Shown one piece after another: positions 26,837-38,671 of a stretch of DNA of 64,000 bases. The translations under genes and the position numbers were made by a program. Position 1 is the first letter of the stretch, and every line of letters starts with the position of its first letter. Origin of the DNA: an uncultured Dehalococcoidia bacterium (GTDB taxonomy: Bacteria > Chloroflexota > Dehalococcoidia > Lucifugimonadales > UBA1127); contig OX638292.1 in NCBI GenBank assembly GCA_951812285.1, forward strand, positions 1,323,279 through 1,387,278, given 5' to 3'. The notes under the pieces are model-generated. The model was not told the origin of the DNA, did not search any database, and worked only from the letters and a program-made list of their open reading frames with translations.

Positions 26837-27256
26837 CTAGTACCGAATCAGGGTGTTCTTCTGCGTCGCCACCCACTCGCCTTGCTGGTTGGTATAGCGC
26901 GTTTCTATCTGCAGGAAGACTGCGGGACCGACGCCAATGTTGCGCTGGTTCACGCTGGCAAAGCGCGTGACGCCCGTGATGGTGTCGCCGACGGTCACCG
27001 GTGCGCCGTACTCCCAGTCACTGCCGCCGTCCAGCATCTGCGGAAAAGCCTCAAGCTCCGGCGCCGAGGGCAGCTCCGACAGCATGGCCCGGAGGAACGT
27101 GGGTGGAGCGGTGTCCGTCCAACGCTCGCTGCCGTCGCCAATGGCCTCGGCGAAGCGGCGCACGTGACCGCGTTCGACAGGCATTACTGCGGGAGGGATG
27201 TCGCGCTCCATGAGGGCCCTGCGTGCCTCTGGCGAGAGGGACTTGTCTTGTGTCAT
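26837..27256 (-). CDS. FAS1-like dehydratase (MaoC N-terminal-like)
   Basis: A 139-residue protein resembling the N-terminal hot-dog half of MaoC/hydroxyacyl-CoA dehydratases, without the hydratase active-site motif. VERGHVRRFAEAIGDGSERW, GGSDWEYGAPVTVGDTI and QTRYTNQQGEWV-like blocks (here ETRYTNQQGEWVATQKNTL) are typical. Its stop is ten bases before the MaoC-like gene start, which supports a two-subunit enoyl-CoA hydratase. The start at 27256 has AGGAG upstream; an earlier ATG at 27307 lies near the groEL terminator. Confidence 0.82.
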   Translation of the reverse strand: MTQDKSLSPEARRALMERDIPPAVMPVERGHVRRFAEAIGDGSERWTDTAPPTFLRAMLSELPSAPELEAFPQMLDGGSDWEYGAPVTVGDTITGVTRFASVNQRNIGVGPAVFLQIETRYTNQQGEWVATQKNTLIRY

Positions 27257-27287
27257 CTGCCGCTCCTCATACCTGAATAGCATGAAA

Positions 27288-27318
27288 GGAGGGGCCCCTT
27301 GCGGCAAGGGGCCCCTCC
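27288..27318 (-). terminator. Terminator of groES-groEL
   Basis: GGAGGGGCCCCTT (27288-27300) and AAGGGGCCCCTCC (27306-27318) form a 13-bp stem with a five-base loop, followed by TTTC on the minus strand. It lies 22 bases after the groEL stop. Confidence 0.88.
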
Positions 27319-27339
27319 GTGATTCCCACGTTTGGGGAC

Positions 27340-28971
<1,632 letters not shown>

Positions 28972-28997
28972 CTATACTTATCCGGTTGCGGACGTGG

Positions 28998-29291
28998 CTA
29001 GGAGACCTTTGCCAGAATGTCCCGCTCCGCCAGGAGCAGGTACTCCTCGCCCTCTTCCTTGATCTCCGTGCCGCCGTACTTGGCGTAGAGGACGATGTCG
29101 TCCACCGCCACGTCCAGCTCGATGCGGTTGCCCTCATCGTTGCGCCTGCCGGGTCCTACGGCGACGACGCGCCCTTCCTGGGGCTTCTCCTGCGCGGTGT
29201 CAGGCAGGTAGATGCCGCTTCTGGTCTGTTCCTCCCGCTCCACGGGCTTCACAAGGACCCTGTCGCCCAGCGGTGCAAATGTCCGACCCAT
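28998..29291 (-). CDS. groES: Co-chaperonin GroES
   Basis: A 97-residue lid of the GroEL chamber. LGDRVLVKP at the start, the mobile loop [20 protein letters not shown] and [18 protein letters not shown] end ([17 protein letters not shown]) are standard. AAAGGAGAG precedes the ATG at 29291; an upstream in-frame ATG at 29321 is less likely. First gene of the groESL operon. Confidence 0.97.
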   Translation of the reverse strand: MGRTFAPLGDRVLVKPVEREEQTRSGIYLPDTAQEKPQEGRVVAVGPGRRNDEGNRIELDVAVDDIVLYAKYGGTEIKEEGEEYLLLAERDILAKVS

Positions 29292-29330
29292 AGTCTCTCC
29301 TTTGAACGTATATTTGGACATAATACAGAG

Positions 29331-29357
29331 TTAGCACTCTCACGAGTTGTTTGCTAA
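29331..29357 (-). promoter_or_regulatory. CIRCE operator (HrcA-binding)
   Basis: TTAGCACTC (29331-29339), nine spacer bases and GTTTGCTAA (29349-29357) match the CIRCE inverted repeat. One half is perfect; the other has two mismatches to GAGTGCTAA. It lies immediately downstream of the predicted transcript start of groES, where the HrcA repressor acts in other bacteria. Confidence 0.9.
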
Positions 29358-29367
29358 TTCCTCAATG

Positions 29368-29397
29368 ATAGTACAAAGCAGGTTTTCAGACTGTCAA
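29368..29397 (-). promoter_or_regulatory. groESL promoter
   Basis: On the minus strand TTGACA (29397-29392), an 18-base spacer and TACTAT (29373-29368) give a strong housekeeping promoter just ahead of the CIRCE element. Confidence 0.85.
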
Positions 29398-29787
29398 GGG
29401 TTGGGCGCCCCTGATCCCCTGGGGCCCAGGTCCCCAACCGTACCCTGCCAAGGACCCATGACAGACCCTGAACCTCCACTCCGCCCCGGGCTAAAGACAA
29501 GGGTTGTGCGGCAGACTCAACCCGCAGACAACCAGCGCTCGCCGGGTTGCAGGGAAGGTTGTTTCTGAGGTTGTTTCCGCCGGGCCCGTAGCTAGGAACA
29601 GGTTGTTTCTGCATCAACATCGTAGCTGAGAGCGGGGGCTGCAGATACGAGGTTGTTTTCACAGCGCTTACCCTTCCACCCGGGGTTGGCCCTGCGGCCG
29701 AAGGCCTGTAGCAACGGTAGCCAAACGGGGGAGAGAAGCGCAAGAGAAATATGGCAGAGTGCAGGCATTGGGCAACCGGTAGGGGCC
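29398..29787. other. Intergenic region with four AGGTTGTTT direct repeats
   Basis: No gene is supported between purS and the groES promoter. AGGTTGTTT occurs at 29556, 29568, 29600 and 29650, always on the plus strand, three times extended to AGGTTGTTTC. A short palindrome (GTAGGGGCCCTAC, about 29781) overlaps the purS stop. Role unknown. Confidence 0.55.
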
Positions 29788-30045
29788 CTACGCGCCTGCT
29801 TCCTCCAGATCAAAGCGGTACTGCTCTATGACGGTGTTGGCTAGGAGGGTCTTGCACATGGCGTCGACCTGCAGGCTGGCCTCGTCTTGCGACGCCGCCT
29901 CCAGGCCGACTTCCAGGTACTTGCCGACCCGCACACTCTCCGGCGAGTCGAAGCCCAGGTTCTTGAGAGCGCTCAGCACCGTGATGCCCTGCGGATCGTT
30001 CACGGTGGGCTTTAGCGTCACGTAGACCCTGGCGAGGAAGCGCAT
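29788..30045 (-). CDS. purS: PurS subunit of FGAM synthase
   Basis: An 85-residue small subunit of the PurLQS complex (fourth step of purine synthesis). VYVTLKPTVNDPQGITVLSA and SVRVGKYLEV are family blocks. It closes the purine cluster. purQ and purL, usually next to purS, are not in this window and must lie elsewhere. Confidence 0.92.
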   Translation of the reverse strand: MRFLARVYVTLKPTVNDPQGITVLSALKNLGFDSPESVRVGKYLEVGLEAASQDEASLQVDAMCKTLLANTVIEQYRFDLEEAGA

Positions 30046-30050
30046 GGTTG

Positions 30051-30905
30051 CTAGCCGCCACTCGGGGTTTCGGTCTCTTCCGGTTCCGGCGTGGCGTCGT
30101 CTTCGTTCGCGTCCTCACCATTGCCGGCTGAGCCGTCTTCGCTGCCGTCGGCAGCCTCACTCGGCTCCTCTATGGTTTCGGGCTGAACACCGCCCTCGGG
30201 GGTCGCCGTCGGGTCTGGGACGCCCTGCGCCATGAGGCCCGGCGCGTCGCAGCCGCGAGCCACCTCAGGGCCCCGAGCCTGGTAGGCGTCCGCAAACTCC
30301 TCCATTGCGTCCTCGTCAACGGAGTCCAGGAGCAGCAGGCGGTTCCACGCCGTCATCGCCACGGGGGAAGTCATGTCTGGGTAGGGCGCGAACATGTAGT
30401 AGTTGGGCCAGTCCGGCAATCCGCGCGCCGCCGCCTCGAGCTGTCCGACAAAGACAGGGTCATCCGAGTTGTAGAGGATGTTGACGAAGCCATGCTCCAA
30501 GTTGTGCACCTGGATCTCCTCGGGCACGGGTTCCGTAAAGAGGCCACACCTCTCCCATGTAGGCGAGTGCGTACCCGACGTGGGGGGATAGGTGATGTAG
30601 TAGCCCGGGTCCACCCGGTCGCTTAGACCTTCAAGGTGAAGGCGGCCCTGGTCCTCGACCTCTACGCCGGGCCCGTCCGACGGCCGCGCGAAAAAGCCGC
30701 CGCGGTCGAGGAAGTCGTCAGGTCCCGTTGATCCGCCAGTGCCGAAGGAGGGGAGCGCCAGTCCGGCGATGATGAGGATGGCGAGAATGCCCATGCCCAC
30801 ACCAGCCAGGATGCGAACCAGCTTGTTCTTCTGCTTGTTCCGGCTCTGCCTGATCCTCCGCTTTTCGGTCTCTGACATTCTCCGGTTTGATCGTTGTCTG
30901 GCCAC
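30051..30905 (-). CDS. DUF3105 membrane-anchored protein
   Basis: A 284-residue protein. A basic N-terminus (RIRQSRNKQKNK) is followed by one membrane helix (ILAGVGMGILAILIIAGLAL). The extracytoplasmic DUF3105 domain shows YPPTSGTHSP, then VHNLEHGFVNILYNSDDP and MTAWNRLLLLD. The tail from residue ~225 is Glu/Pro/Thr-rich and probably disordered. Function is unknown. GTG at 30905 with GAGGAG upstream is preferred; ATG at 30878 also has GGAG but too close. It sits between purC and purS. Confidence 0.82.
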   Translation of the reverse strand: MARQRSNRRMSETEKRRIRQSRNKQKNKLVRILAGVGMGILAILIIAGLALPSFGTGGSTGPDDFLDRGGFFARPSDGPGVEVEDQGRLHLEGLSDRVDPGYYITYPPTSGTHSPTWERCGLFTEPVPEEIQVHNLEHGFVNILYNSDDPVFVGQLEAAARGLPDWPNYYMFAPYPDMTSPVAMTAWNRLLLLDSVDEDAMEEFADAYQARGPEVARGCDAPGLMAQGVPDPTATPEGGVQPETIEEPSEAADGSEDGSAGNGEDANEDDATPEPEETETPSGG

Positions 30906-30914
30906 GTCGCTCCT

Positions 30915-31808
30915 CTAGGGCAGGGGTTGCCCGGTCAGGCGCTGGTATGCCTCAAGGTAGCGGGCCCGGGTCTTGTCCACCACGTCTGCCGGAAGCTCCG
31001 GCGCCGGGGGTTCACGGTCCCACCCCATATCGGTCAGCGCGTCCCGAACGTACTGCTTGTCGTAGTTGGGCTGGCTCTTGCCGGGGGCGTAGCCTTCGGC
31101 GTCCCAGAAGCGGCTGGAGTCCGGCGTCAGCATCTCGTCAATGACGATGACCTGCCCGTCCAGCAGCCCGAATTCCAGCTTGGTGTCCGCGATCATGATG
31201 CCCTTGTCGCGGGCGTAGGCGTCGGCGGCGGCGTAGAGCTCAACGGTATTCTCGCCGAGCAGCCGTGCGGTCTCCTCGCCCACCAGGTCGCCAAGTTCGC
31301 TCAGCGACATTGGCATGTCGTGGCCCTCCTCCGCCTTGGTCGTCGGTGTGAAGAGGGGCTCGGGGAATTTGTCGCCCTCGACGAGACCCGCCGGCATCGC
31401 GATGCCGTGCACTGTGCCGCTCTTGCGGTACTCGGCCCACGCGGAGCCGGTGATGTAGCCGCGCGCGATGCACTCGACGTCGAGCCGCTGCGCGCGCTTG
31501 ACGACCATCGCCCGCCGCGCGACTTCGGCCGGAATTTCCGGCAAGGAGAGGCCGGGAACGTTGGCAGCGTCGTTGGCCATGCAGATGTAATGATTGGGCA
31601 TGCTGCCCGCCGTCATCGCGAACCAGAAGGCCGAGATGTTGGAGAGGACGACGCCTTTCTCCGGAATGGCCGTCGGCAGCACGACGTCGAACGCCGAGAT
31701 GCGGTCGGTGGCGACCATGAGCAGCAAGCCGCCGCCGAGGTCGTAGGTGTCGCGGACCTTTCCGCGGTGTATCTGGTTGGGAAGGCTGGTCTCAGCTATC
31801 GCTTCCAC
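30915..31808 (-). CDS. purC: SAICAR synthase PurC
   Basis: ATP-dependent ligation of aspartate to CAIR, purine step 8, in 297 residues. HRGKVRDTYDLGG is the nucleotide-binding start. VVKRAQRLDVECIARGYITG and DTKLEFGLLDGQ are conserved blocks. The start GTG at 31808 is preceded by GGGGG; an ATG at 31883 would run 41 bases into purB. Part of the purine operon. Confidence 0.95.
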   Translation of the reverse strand: MEAIAETSLPNQIHRGKVRDTYDLGGGLLLMVATDRISAFDVVLPTAIPEKGVVLSNISAFWFAMTAGSMPNHYICMANDAANVPGLSLPEIPAEVARRAMVVKRAQRLDVECIARGYITGSAWAEYRKSGTVHGIAMPAGLVEGDKFPEPLFTPTTKAEEGHDMPMSLSELGDLVGEETARLLGENTVELYAAADAYARDKGIMIADTKLEFGLLDGQVIVIDEMLTPDSSRFWDAEGYAPGKSQPNYDKQYVRDALTDMGWDREPPAPELPADVVDKTRARYLEAYQRLTGQPLP

Positions 31809-31842
31809 TGTAGTCCCCCAAGGTCCATAGATTTGTGCACCA

Positions 31843-33147
31843 TCAGGCGCCAATGCCCGCGGCCTTGTAGATGTAGTCCACATGGCCCAGGTAGTAGCCG
31901 TAGTCGAAGAGGCATTCGAGGGCCTCGCCCGGCAGCGCCGCAGTCACGCGCTCGTCCGTGCGGAGAAGGTCGCGGAAGTCCTCTTCGTCATCCCACGAGC
32001 GCGTGGTGTGTTCCTGTACGAGGTCATAGGCCTCGGCGCGGTCCATGCCGGCCTCGACGAGGGCGAGCATCACTCGCGGAGAGAACACGAGCCCTCGCGT
32101 CAACTCCAAGTTGCGCATCATCTGCCGCGTGTCCACCCGCATCCCGCCGACGATGCCGGTCATCAGCTCCAGCATGTAGTCGATGGCGAGGGCCGTGTCG
32201 GGCAGCGCCATGCGCTCGGCTGAGGAGTGCGAGATGTCGCGCTCGTGCCAGAGGGCGACGTTCTCGAGCGCCGTCGTAGCGTAGCCGCGGACGAGGCGCG
32301 CGAGGCCGCAGACGCGCTCGGACAGCTCAGGGTTGCGCTTGTGCGGCATCGAGGACGAGCCTTTGGTCACGTAGCCGGGCTCGCCGAAGGGCTCTTGCAC
32401 CTCACGGACCTCAGTGCGCTGCAGGGCCCGGACTTCCGTAGCTATCTTTTCTAGCGTCGCGCCTATGAGGGCGAGGGTCTGGACGAACTCGGCGTGTCGG
32501 TCGCGCTGGATGATCTGGTTGGATACGGCCACGGGCGTCAGTCCAAGCTGCTCGCAGACGGACGCCTCGATTTGGGGCGGGATGCCGGCGTAGGTGCCGA
32601 CGGGGCCGGAGATCATGCCGACGTTCACCCGCGAGCGGGCCTCCGCCAGCCGCTGGCGGTTGCGAGACATCTCGCTCCACCAGAGCGCCAGCTTCAGGCC
32701 GAAGCTCATGGGCTCCGCGTGGACGCCATGGGACCGGCCGATGCACGGCGTGTCCTTGTAGGCGATCGCCTGACTCTCCAGCACGTCCTGGAATCGGCCG
32801 ATGTCACCGTCGATGAGGTCGCAGGCCTCCGTCATCTGCATGGCGAGGGCCGTGTCCTTGACGTCGTTGGAGGTTAGGCCGTAGTGGACCCAGCGCGATT
32901 CGGGTCCCAAGCTCTCGGATACGGCGCGCGTGAAGGATACGAGATCGTGCTTGGTCTCCTCGAACCACCTGTCGTAGGAGGCGCGATTGAAGGTGGCGCC
33001 GCGGATGAGGGCCATGTCCTCAGGCGGCACGACGCCGAGGTCGCACCAGGCCTGGCATGCGGCTATCTCGACGCGCAGCCACAGCGCATAGGCGTTGTCA
33101 TCCGACCACACGCGCTTCATGTCGGGTCGGGAGTACCTTTCAATCAC
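31843..33147 (-). CDS. purB: Adenylosuccinate lyase PurB
   Basis: A 434-residue lyase acting twice in purine synthesis (SAICAR and adenylosuccinate cleavage). The fumarase-superfamily signature GSSSMPHKRNPE is complete, and the catalytic histidine region IGRSHGVHAEP is present. GTG at 33147 with GAGGGG upstream is the best start; an ATG at 33180 has none. It directly precedes purC. Confidence 0.96.
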   Translation of the reverse strand: MIERYSRPDMKRVWSDDNAYALWLRVEIAACQAWCDLGVVPPEDMALIRGATFNRASYDRWFEETKHDLVSFTRAVSESLGPESRWVHYGLTSNDVKDTALAMQMTEACDLIDGDIGRFQDVLESQAIAYKDTPCIGRSHGVHAEPMSFGLKLALWWSEMSRNRQRLAEARSRVNVGMISGPVGTYAGIPPQIEASVCEQLGLTPVAVSNQIIQRDRHAEFVQTLALIGATLEKIATEVRALQRTEVREVQEPFGEPGYVTKGSSSMPHKRNPELSERVCGLARLVRGYATTALENVALWHERDISHSSAERMALPDTALAIDYMLELMTGIVGGMRVDTRQMMRNLELTRGLVFSPRVMLALVEAGMDRAEAYDLVQEHTTRSWDDEEDFRDLLRTDERVTAALPGEALECLFDYGYYLGHVDYIYKAAGIGA

Positions 33148-33268
33148 GACATAACCCCTCGGGGAGTTGTGGGCCAACACCTAGGATAGCATGGCAAAAA
33201 GCGCGTAGCGAGGGGATTCCAGCTCAGCAAATTGCGCCTTTGCAGCATCGGTCAGCCATCCGCCACAG

Positions 33269-33985
33269 CTACGGTTGCCTCTGCTCGGCCGCCGCCTCGG
33301 GTTCCCACACGCCGGGGATACCCGCTCGGAAGGCGGCGAGCACGTCATGGAAGTCCTCGAAGGGGATGTACGCCACGCCGTTGGCGTCGCAGTGATTGCG
33401 CATTGTGGCGCGAGCGAATGCGGCGTCGGCGAGACGTGCGGCGCAGTAGTCGCTGTAGCCGTCGCCTATCATGACGGTCTTGATGTCACGCTCGGCACGC
33501 GACTCCTCCAGCACGCGACACTTGCAGTTCCCCCACTCCCAGCACTCTGGGGTGTCGAAGGGGTACGAGTATTGGAGGCGGCCCGGGTCGCCTTCGCAGG
33601 CCACCGCGCACACAGGAAGGGGGTCGAGGTTGGCCTGCTCCAATACGGAGCGAACATAAAATTCAAGGCCATTGGTAACGATTGTCAATTGAATAGCGTT
33701 TGTTTTACAAAAGCTTATGAACTCTTCAAAGCCTTCACGGGGCCAGCATATCCCCTTCAGGCCCTCGCTCATCGTTTGCAATGTGACATTTACGCCGTTG
33801 AAGGCGCGCTCCTGGTACTCGCGCAGTGTCATATCGCCCTTGCGGAAGGCCTCCCGGTGCGCTGTCCATGTGTCACTAGCGGGAAATGTCTCACCGCCGT
33901 AGCGTTCAAGCAGGGTCTCCGCCACATTCTGCGCGGCAGCCGTGCCGTCGAAGTCCACCAGCACCACAACGCGCGGGTTGCTCAT
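33269..33985 (-). CDS. HAD-superfamily phosphatase (MtnX-like)
   Basis: A 238-residue HAD hydrolase. Motif I is VLVDFDGTAA with the nucleophile and acid aspartates, motif II is TIVTNG, and motif III-IV is VMIGDGYSDYCAARLAD. It resembles MtnX/PSP-type phosphatases with a cap insert (CEGDPGRLQYSYPFDTPEC). The substrate is unknown. The start overlaps the purE stop (ATGA), so it is coupled to purine genes and may act on a nucleotide-pathway intermediate. Confidence 0.85.
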   Translation of the reverse strand: MSNPRVVVLVDFDGTAAAQNVAETLLERYGGETFPASDTWTAHREAFRKGDMTLREYQERAFNGVNVTLQTMSEGLKGICWPREGFEEFISFCKTNAIQLTIVTNGLEFYVRSVLEQANLDPLPVCAVACEGDPGRLQYSYPFDTPECWEWGNCKCRVLEESRAERDIKTVMIGDGYSDYCAARLADAAFARATMRNHCDANGVAYIPFEDFHDVLAAFRAGIPGVWEPEAAAEQRQP

Positions 33986-34449
33986 GCGTTGCGGAGACCC
34001 TCGCGGTACTTGGCGTAGGCGTCTCGAATGGTCTCGTGCTTCAGCCCGAGAATGCTTGCCGCCAGGTACGCAGCGTTGCGAGCGCCCCATGCGCCGATAG
34101 CTACGCACGCCACGGGGACGCCCGGGGGCATCTGCGCGATCGTGTACAGCGCGTCGATGCCCTGCATGTCGCTGCTTGGCAGCGGTACGCCGATGACCGG
34201 CAGCGTCGTCCACGACGCCACCACGCCCGGGAGCGCTGCGGACCCGCCCGCTGCAGCGATGATCACCTCGATTCCGCGCTCCTCCGCCGTTGTGACGTAC
34301 TCCATCACGCGTCCCGGCGACCGGTGCGCGGACATTGCGTTGTATTCGTACGGGATTCCCATGTCGTTCAGCACCTTGAACGCGTCCTCAATGCGCGGCT
34401 CGTCGGTGCGGCTGCCGACCAGGACTCCCACTAGCGGTGTCTGTTCCAT
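33982..34449 (-). CDS. purE: N5-CAIR mutase PurE
   Basis: A 155-residue class I PurE. VGSRTDEPRIEDAFKVLNDM and SAHRSPGRVMEY carry the substrate-binding residues; AAAGGSAALPGVVAS is the conserved loop. No purK is adjacent. AAGGAGGAG lies about 13 bases before the start, a longer spacing than usual. Confidence 0.95.
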   Translation of the reverse strand: MEQTPLVGVLVGSRTDEPRIEDAFKVLNDMGIPYEYNAMSAHRSPGRVMEYVTTAEERGIEVIIAAAGGSAALPGVVASWTTLPVIGVPLPSSDMQGIDALYTIAQMPPGVPVACVAIGAWGARNAAYLAASILGLKHETIRDAYAKYREGLRNA

Positions 34450-34488
34450 AGCTGACTGGTAACTCCTCCTTCCTTACGGCTGGGTCTG

Positions 34489-35151
34489 TTAGCTCCCGGC
34501 GCGATCGTCCGGGGGCAGGATGTAACACGTCTCGAACTCGCACACCTCATCCACGAGGCGCAGCTTCAGGCACTCGGTCGCGGACAGGAAGCGGTCGCGG
34601 CCCGAGTACACGAAGTTCGTCCACCAACGCGGCGTGTGCGTACCGGTCCGCCTGTGGAACAGCTCGCCGATCTTCTGCTGGTACGTCGTGGCAAGCTTCT
34701 GGTAGTCGGCGAAGATCTTCTGGTCCTCACCTACGACCGTCCACTGGCCGCTGTGCAGCATCATGGTCGAGAAGAAGCCCATCGAGCGTCTGTCGCCCGC
34801 CTGCGCCATGATCGCGCCCATGGAGTACGCGTAGCCGAGAACGACCGTGTCGACGGGGATCACGAAGTCCCGCTTAATCTTGTACATCATCTCCATCATG
34901 GCGAACCCGGCGCCCATGGATCCGCCCCCGGAGTTGATGTACACGGTAATTCGCTGCTGACCGCCGATGCGCTTCAGGTGGGAGGCAATGACCAACAACG
35001 ACTTGGCGAAGCGCTCCGCCTCAACGTCATTAATGTCTCGGACGAAGTAGACGCCTACCTGGTCCAGAAAGGCCCTGCGGGCGCTCTGCTCCTCTATCAG
35101 CTCATTCACCGACGGTATCTGCTGTACCGGCTGCTCGCCCGGTTGCTGCAC
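34489..35151 (-). CDS. ClpP-like serine protease
   Basis: A 220-residue member of the Clp protease proteolytic subunit family. The triad is intact: Ser110 in GYAYSMGA, His133 in MMLHSG and Asp186 in GRDRFLSA. YINSGGGSMGAG replaces the usual N-S-P-G-G strand. The N-terminal ~30 residues and CYILPPDD tail are unlike ClpP. No ATPase partner is adjacent. It starts with GTG three bases after purD, using GGGAGG. Its place within purine genes is unusual. Confidence 0.85.
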   Translation of the reverse strand: MQQPGEQPVQQIPSVNELIEEQSARRAFLDQVGVYFVRDINDVEAERFAKSLLVIASHLKRIGGQQRITVYINSGGGSMGAGFAMMEMMYKIKRDFVIPVDTVVLGYAYSMGAIMAQAGDRRSMGFFSTMMLHSGQWTVVGEDQKIFADYQKLATTYQQKIGELFHRRTGTHTPRWWTNFVYSGRDRFLSATECLKLRLVDEVCEFETCYILPPDDRAGS

Positions 35152-35154
35152 GGC

Positions 35155-36432
35155 CTACCTCCCACTCGCCGCCGGCGCGAGCGCCGCGATGTCCCGGCGG
35201 TAGTACGCGCCCTCGAAGCTGATGCGCGCCGCGTTCTCGTACGCCCGCGAACGGGCCTCCTCCAGCGTTTCGCCTATAGCCGAGACCGTAAGGACGCGCC
35301 CGCCCGCCGTAACGACGCCGCCATCGTTGGACGTCGACGTGCCCGCATGGAACACGGCAACCCCTTCGTCTACGTCATCCATGCCAGAAACCGGATAGCC
35401 GGTCGTGTAGGCCTCCGGGTAGCCGCCCGACGCCACTACGACGCCAACGCCCGCCTTCGGCGACCACGCGATGGGCGTGCGGTCCACCGTGCCATCGACG
35501 ATGGCTTCAAATACGTCCAAAAGGTCCGTCTCCATGCGTGGGAGCACTGCCTGCGTCTCCGGGTCGCCGAGCCGCGCGTTGAACTCGATAACCTTGGGGC
35601 CGTCTGCCGTCAGCATGAGGCCGCCGTACAGGACGCCCCGGAACGGACAACCCTCTTCGGCCAGGGCACGGACAATGGGCGCCATAACTTCCGACATCAC
35701 CTGCGCCTCAAGTTCCGCGTTCCACACGAGCGGCGGGCTGTAGCTGCCCATGCCCCCGGTGTTCAGGCCCAAGTCGCCGTCACCAATGCGCTTGTAGTCG
35801 CAGGCGGCCATCAGCGGGCTTAAGTGGACGCCGTCAGTGAAGGTGAAGACGCTGATCTCCTGTCCTATGAGGCATTCTTCCACCAGTACCCGCCGTCCGG
35901 CGTCGCCGAATACGCGGTCCTCCATGGACTCCCGAAGCGCTTCGAGGGCCTCCTCGGTCGACGCGCAGACCCGGACGCCCTTGCCCGCTGCGAGGCCGTC
36001 GGCCTTGATGACGATGGGGGCTGACGCCAGCGAGACGTATTCGCGGGCCTCGCCGTAGCTGGAAAACACCTCCGCACGGCTTGTGGGGACGCCGTGGCGC
36101 TCCATCAGGCGCTTGGCGAAGGACTTGGACGACTCGATTCGAGCAGCCGCCTGCGTCGGGCCCACTATGCGGAGTCCCTCAGCCTCGAAGCGGTCAACAA
36201 CGCCCGCCTCCAGCGACATCTCCGGCCCCACGACGGTCAGGTCGATTGCGTGCTTCCGGGCCGCAGCCAGCAAGCCATCGACATCCGTGGGCTGGACGTC
36301 GATGTTGACGCCAAGCTGTGCAGTGCCCGCGTTGCCGGGCGCGGCGAAGATCTCGGTGACGCGAGGGCTTGCTCGGAGCTTCCACGCAATGGCGTGCTCC
36401 CGCGAGCCGTTGCCGATGACCATCACGCGCAT
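35155..36432 (-). CDS. purD: GAR synthetase PurD
   Basis: A 425-residue ATP-grasp enzyme joining glycine to phosphoribosylamine. MVIGNGSREHAIAWKL starts the protein. VVGPEMSLEAGVVD, IKADGLAAGKGV and EFNARLGDPETQA are standard motifs. The start at 36432 leaves seven bases after guaA; the ribosome site GGGAG is distant. An ATG at 36549 would overlap guaA by over 100 bases. Confidence 0.96.
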   Translation of the reverse strand: MRVMVIGNGSREHAIAWKLRASPRVTEIFAAPGNAGTAQLGVNIDVQPTDVDGLLAAARKHAIDLTVVGPEMSLEAGVVDRFEAEGLRIVGPTQAAARIESSKSFAKRLMERHGVPTSRAEVFSSYGEAREYVSLASAPIVIKADGLAAGKGVRVCASTEEALEALRESMEDRVFGDAGRRVLVEECLIGQEISVFTFTDGVHLSPLMAACDYKRIGDGDLGLNTGGMGSYSPPLVWNAELEAQVMSEVMAPIVRALAEEGCPFRGVLYGGLMLTADGPKVIEFNARLGDPETQAVLPRMETDLLDVFEAIVDGTVDRTPIAWSPKAGVGVVVASGGYPEAYTTGYPVSGMDDVDEGVAVFHAGTSTSNDGGVVTAGGRVLTVSAIGETLEEARSRAYENAARISFEGAYYRRDIAALAPAASGR

Positions 36433-36439
36433 GCGGCGG

Positions 36440-38107
<1,668 letters not shown>

Positions 38108-38491
38108 ACAACCCCCTTAGCGGAAATCGTAGTGGGTGTGCGGCAAGCGTAGCACCGCCAAACGCACTCCGTCTACGCGCTTCCTCTCCATTTTCGGCGA
38201 TTGCGGGCGCTGTGTGGAAGCGCGTTTGCGGCGAGTTTGGAGCGGCTTGCGCACCATCGGTGTTCAACCGCAATGGCAAGTCACTCTTGAGCGGGCCCGT
38301 GACTCCACCATTGGATTCGATTCGAGTCGTTGCCTATTTACCTTTGCGGGATGAGTCAGATACGAAAATGGCGATTTCAGATATGACTCGATTGGTACAT
38401 GCGAGCGTCCTTTCGCTGAGAACGGGGCTCTTTCGGCTGAAGTCGAGCCCATTTTTGTGCAATTTTCTCTCATCATGTAATGTCCCACGCG

Positions 38492-38531
38492 CTGTACTCG
38501 ACCCAAGGAACCTGTACTCGACCCAAAGAAC
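38492..38531. repeat. 20-bp tandem duplication
   Basis: CTGTACTCGACCCAAGGAAC (38492-38511) is followed directly by a second copy differing at one base (38512-38531). It lies about 100 bases upstream of the tsaC promoter. Confidence 0.85.
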
Positions 38532-38629
38532 ATGGTCTTAGCGTAGCGTGGGCGGGGGGTTGTGTGCGAGGAATTGTGGCAGGGTAAGGGAAGAGAGCGG
38601 CGGCGCTGGCATTTTGGTTGGATGAAAAT

Positions 38630-38637
38630 GCTATACT
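38630..38637 (+). promoter_or_regulatory. Extended -10 promoter of the tsaC operon
   Basis: TGCTATACT contains the extended -10 TG and TATACT (38632-38637). Transcription would begin near 38644, which excludes the upstream TTG at 38618 as start codon. Confidence 0.6.
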
Positions 38638-38671
38638 CAGAGGGCCGGATTCAGATACGGAAGCAGGCTTC

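Larger units (their letters stand above)
38108..38671. other. Divergent intergenic region between guaA and tsaC
   Basis: No convincing gene. It holds a possible hairpin GGGCTC (38425-38430)/GAGCCC (38445-38450) followed by ATTTTT, an inverted repeat GAGTCA (38353)/TGACTC (38384), and a 20-bp tandem duplication at 38492-38531. Promoters for both flanking genes must lie here. Confidence 0.55.

Noticed and set aside
29354..29743. 129-codon minus-strand frame between purS and groES
   Set aside because: Covers the groES promoter -35 side and the AGGTTGTTT repeats; no ribosome site or family match.
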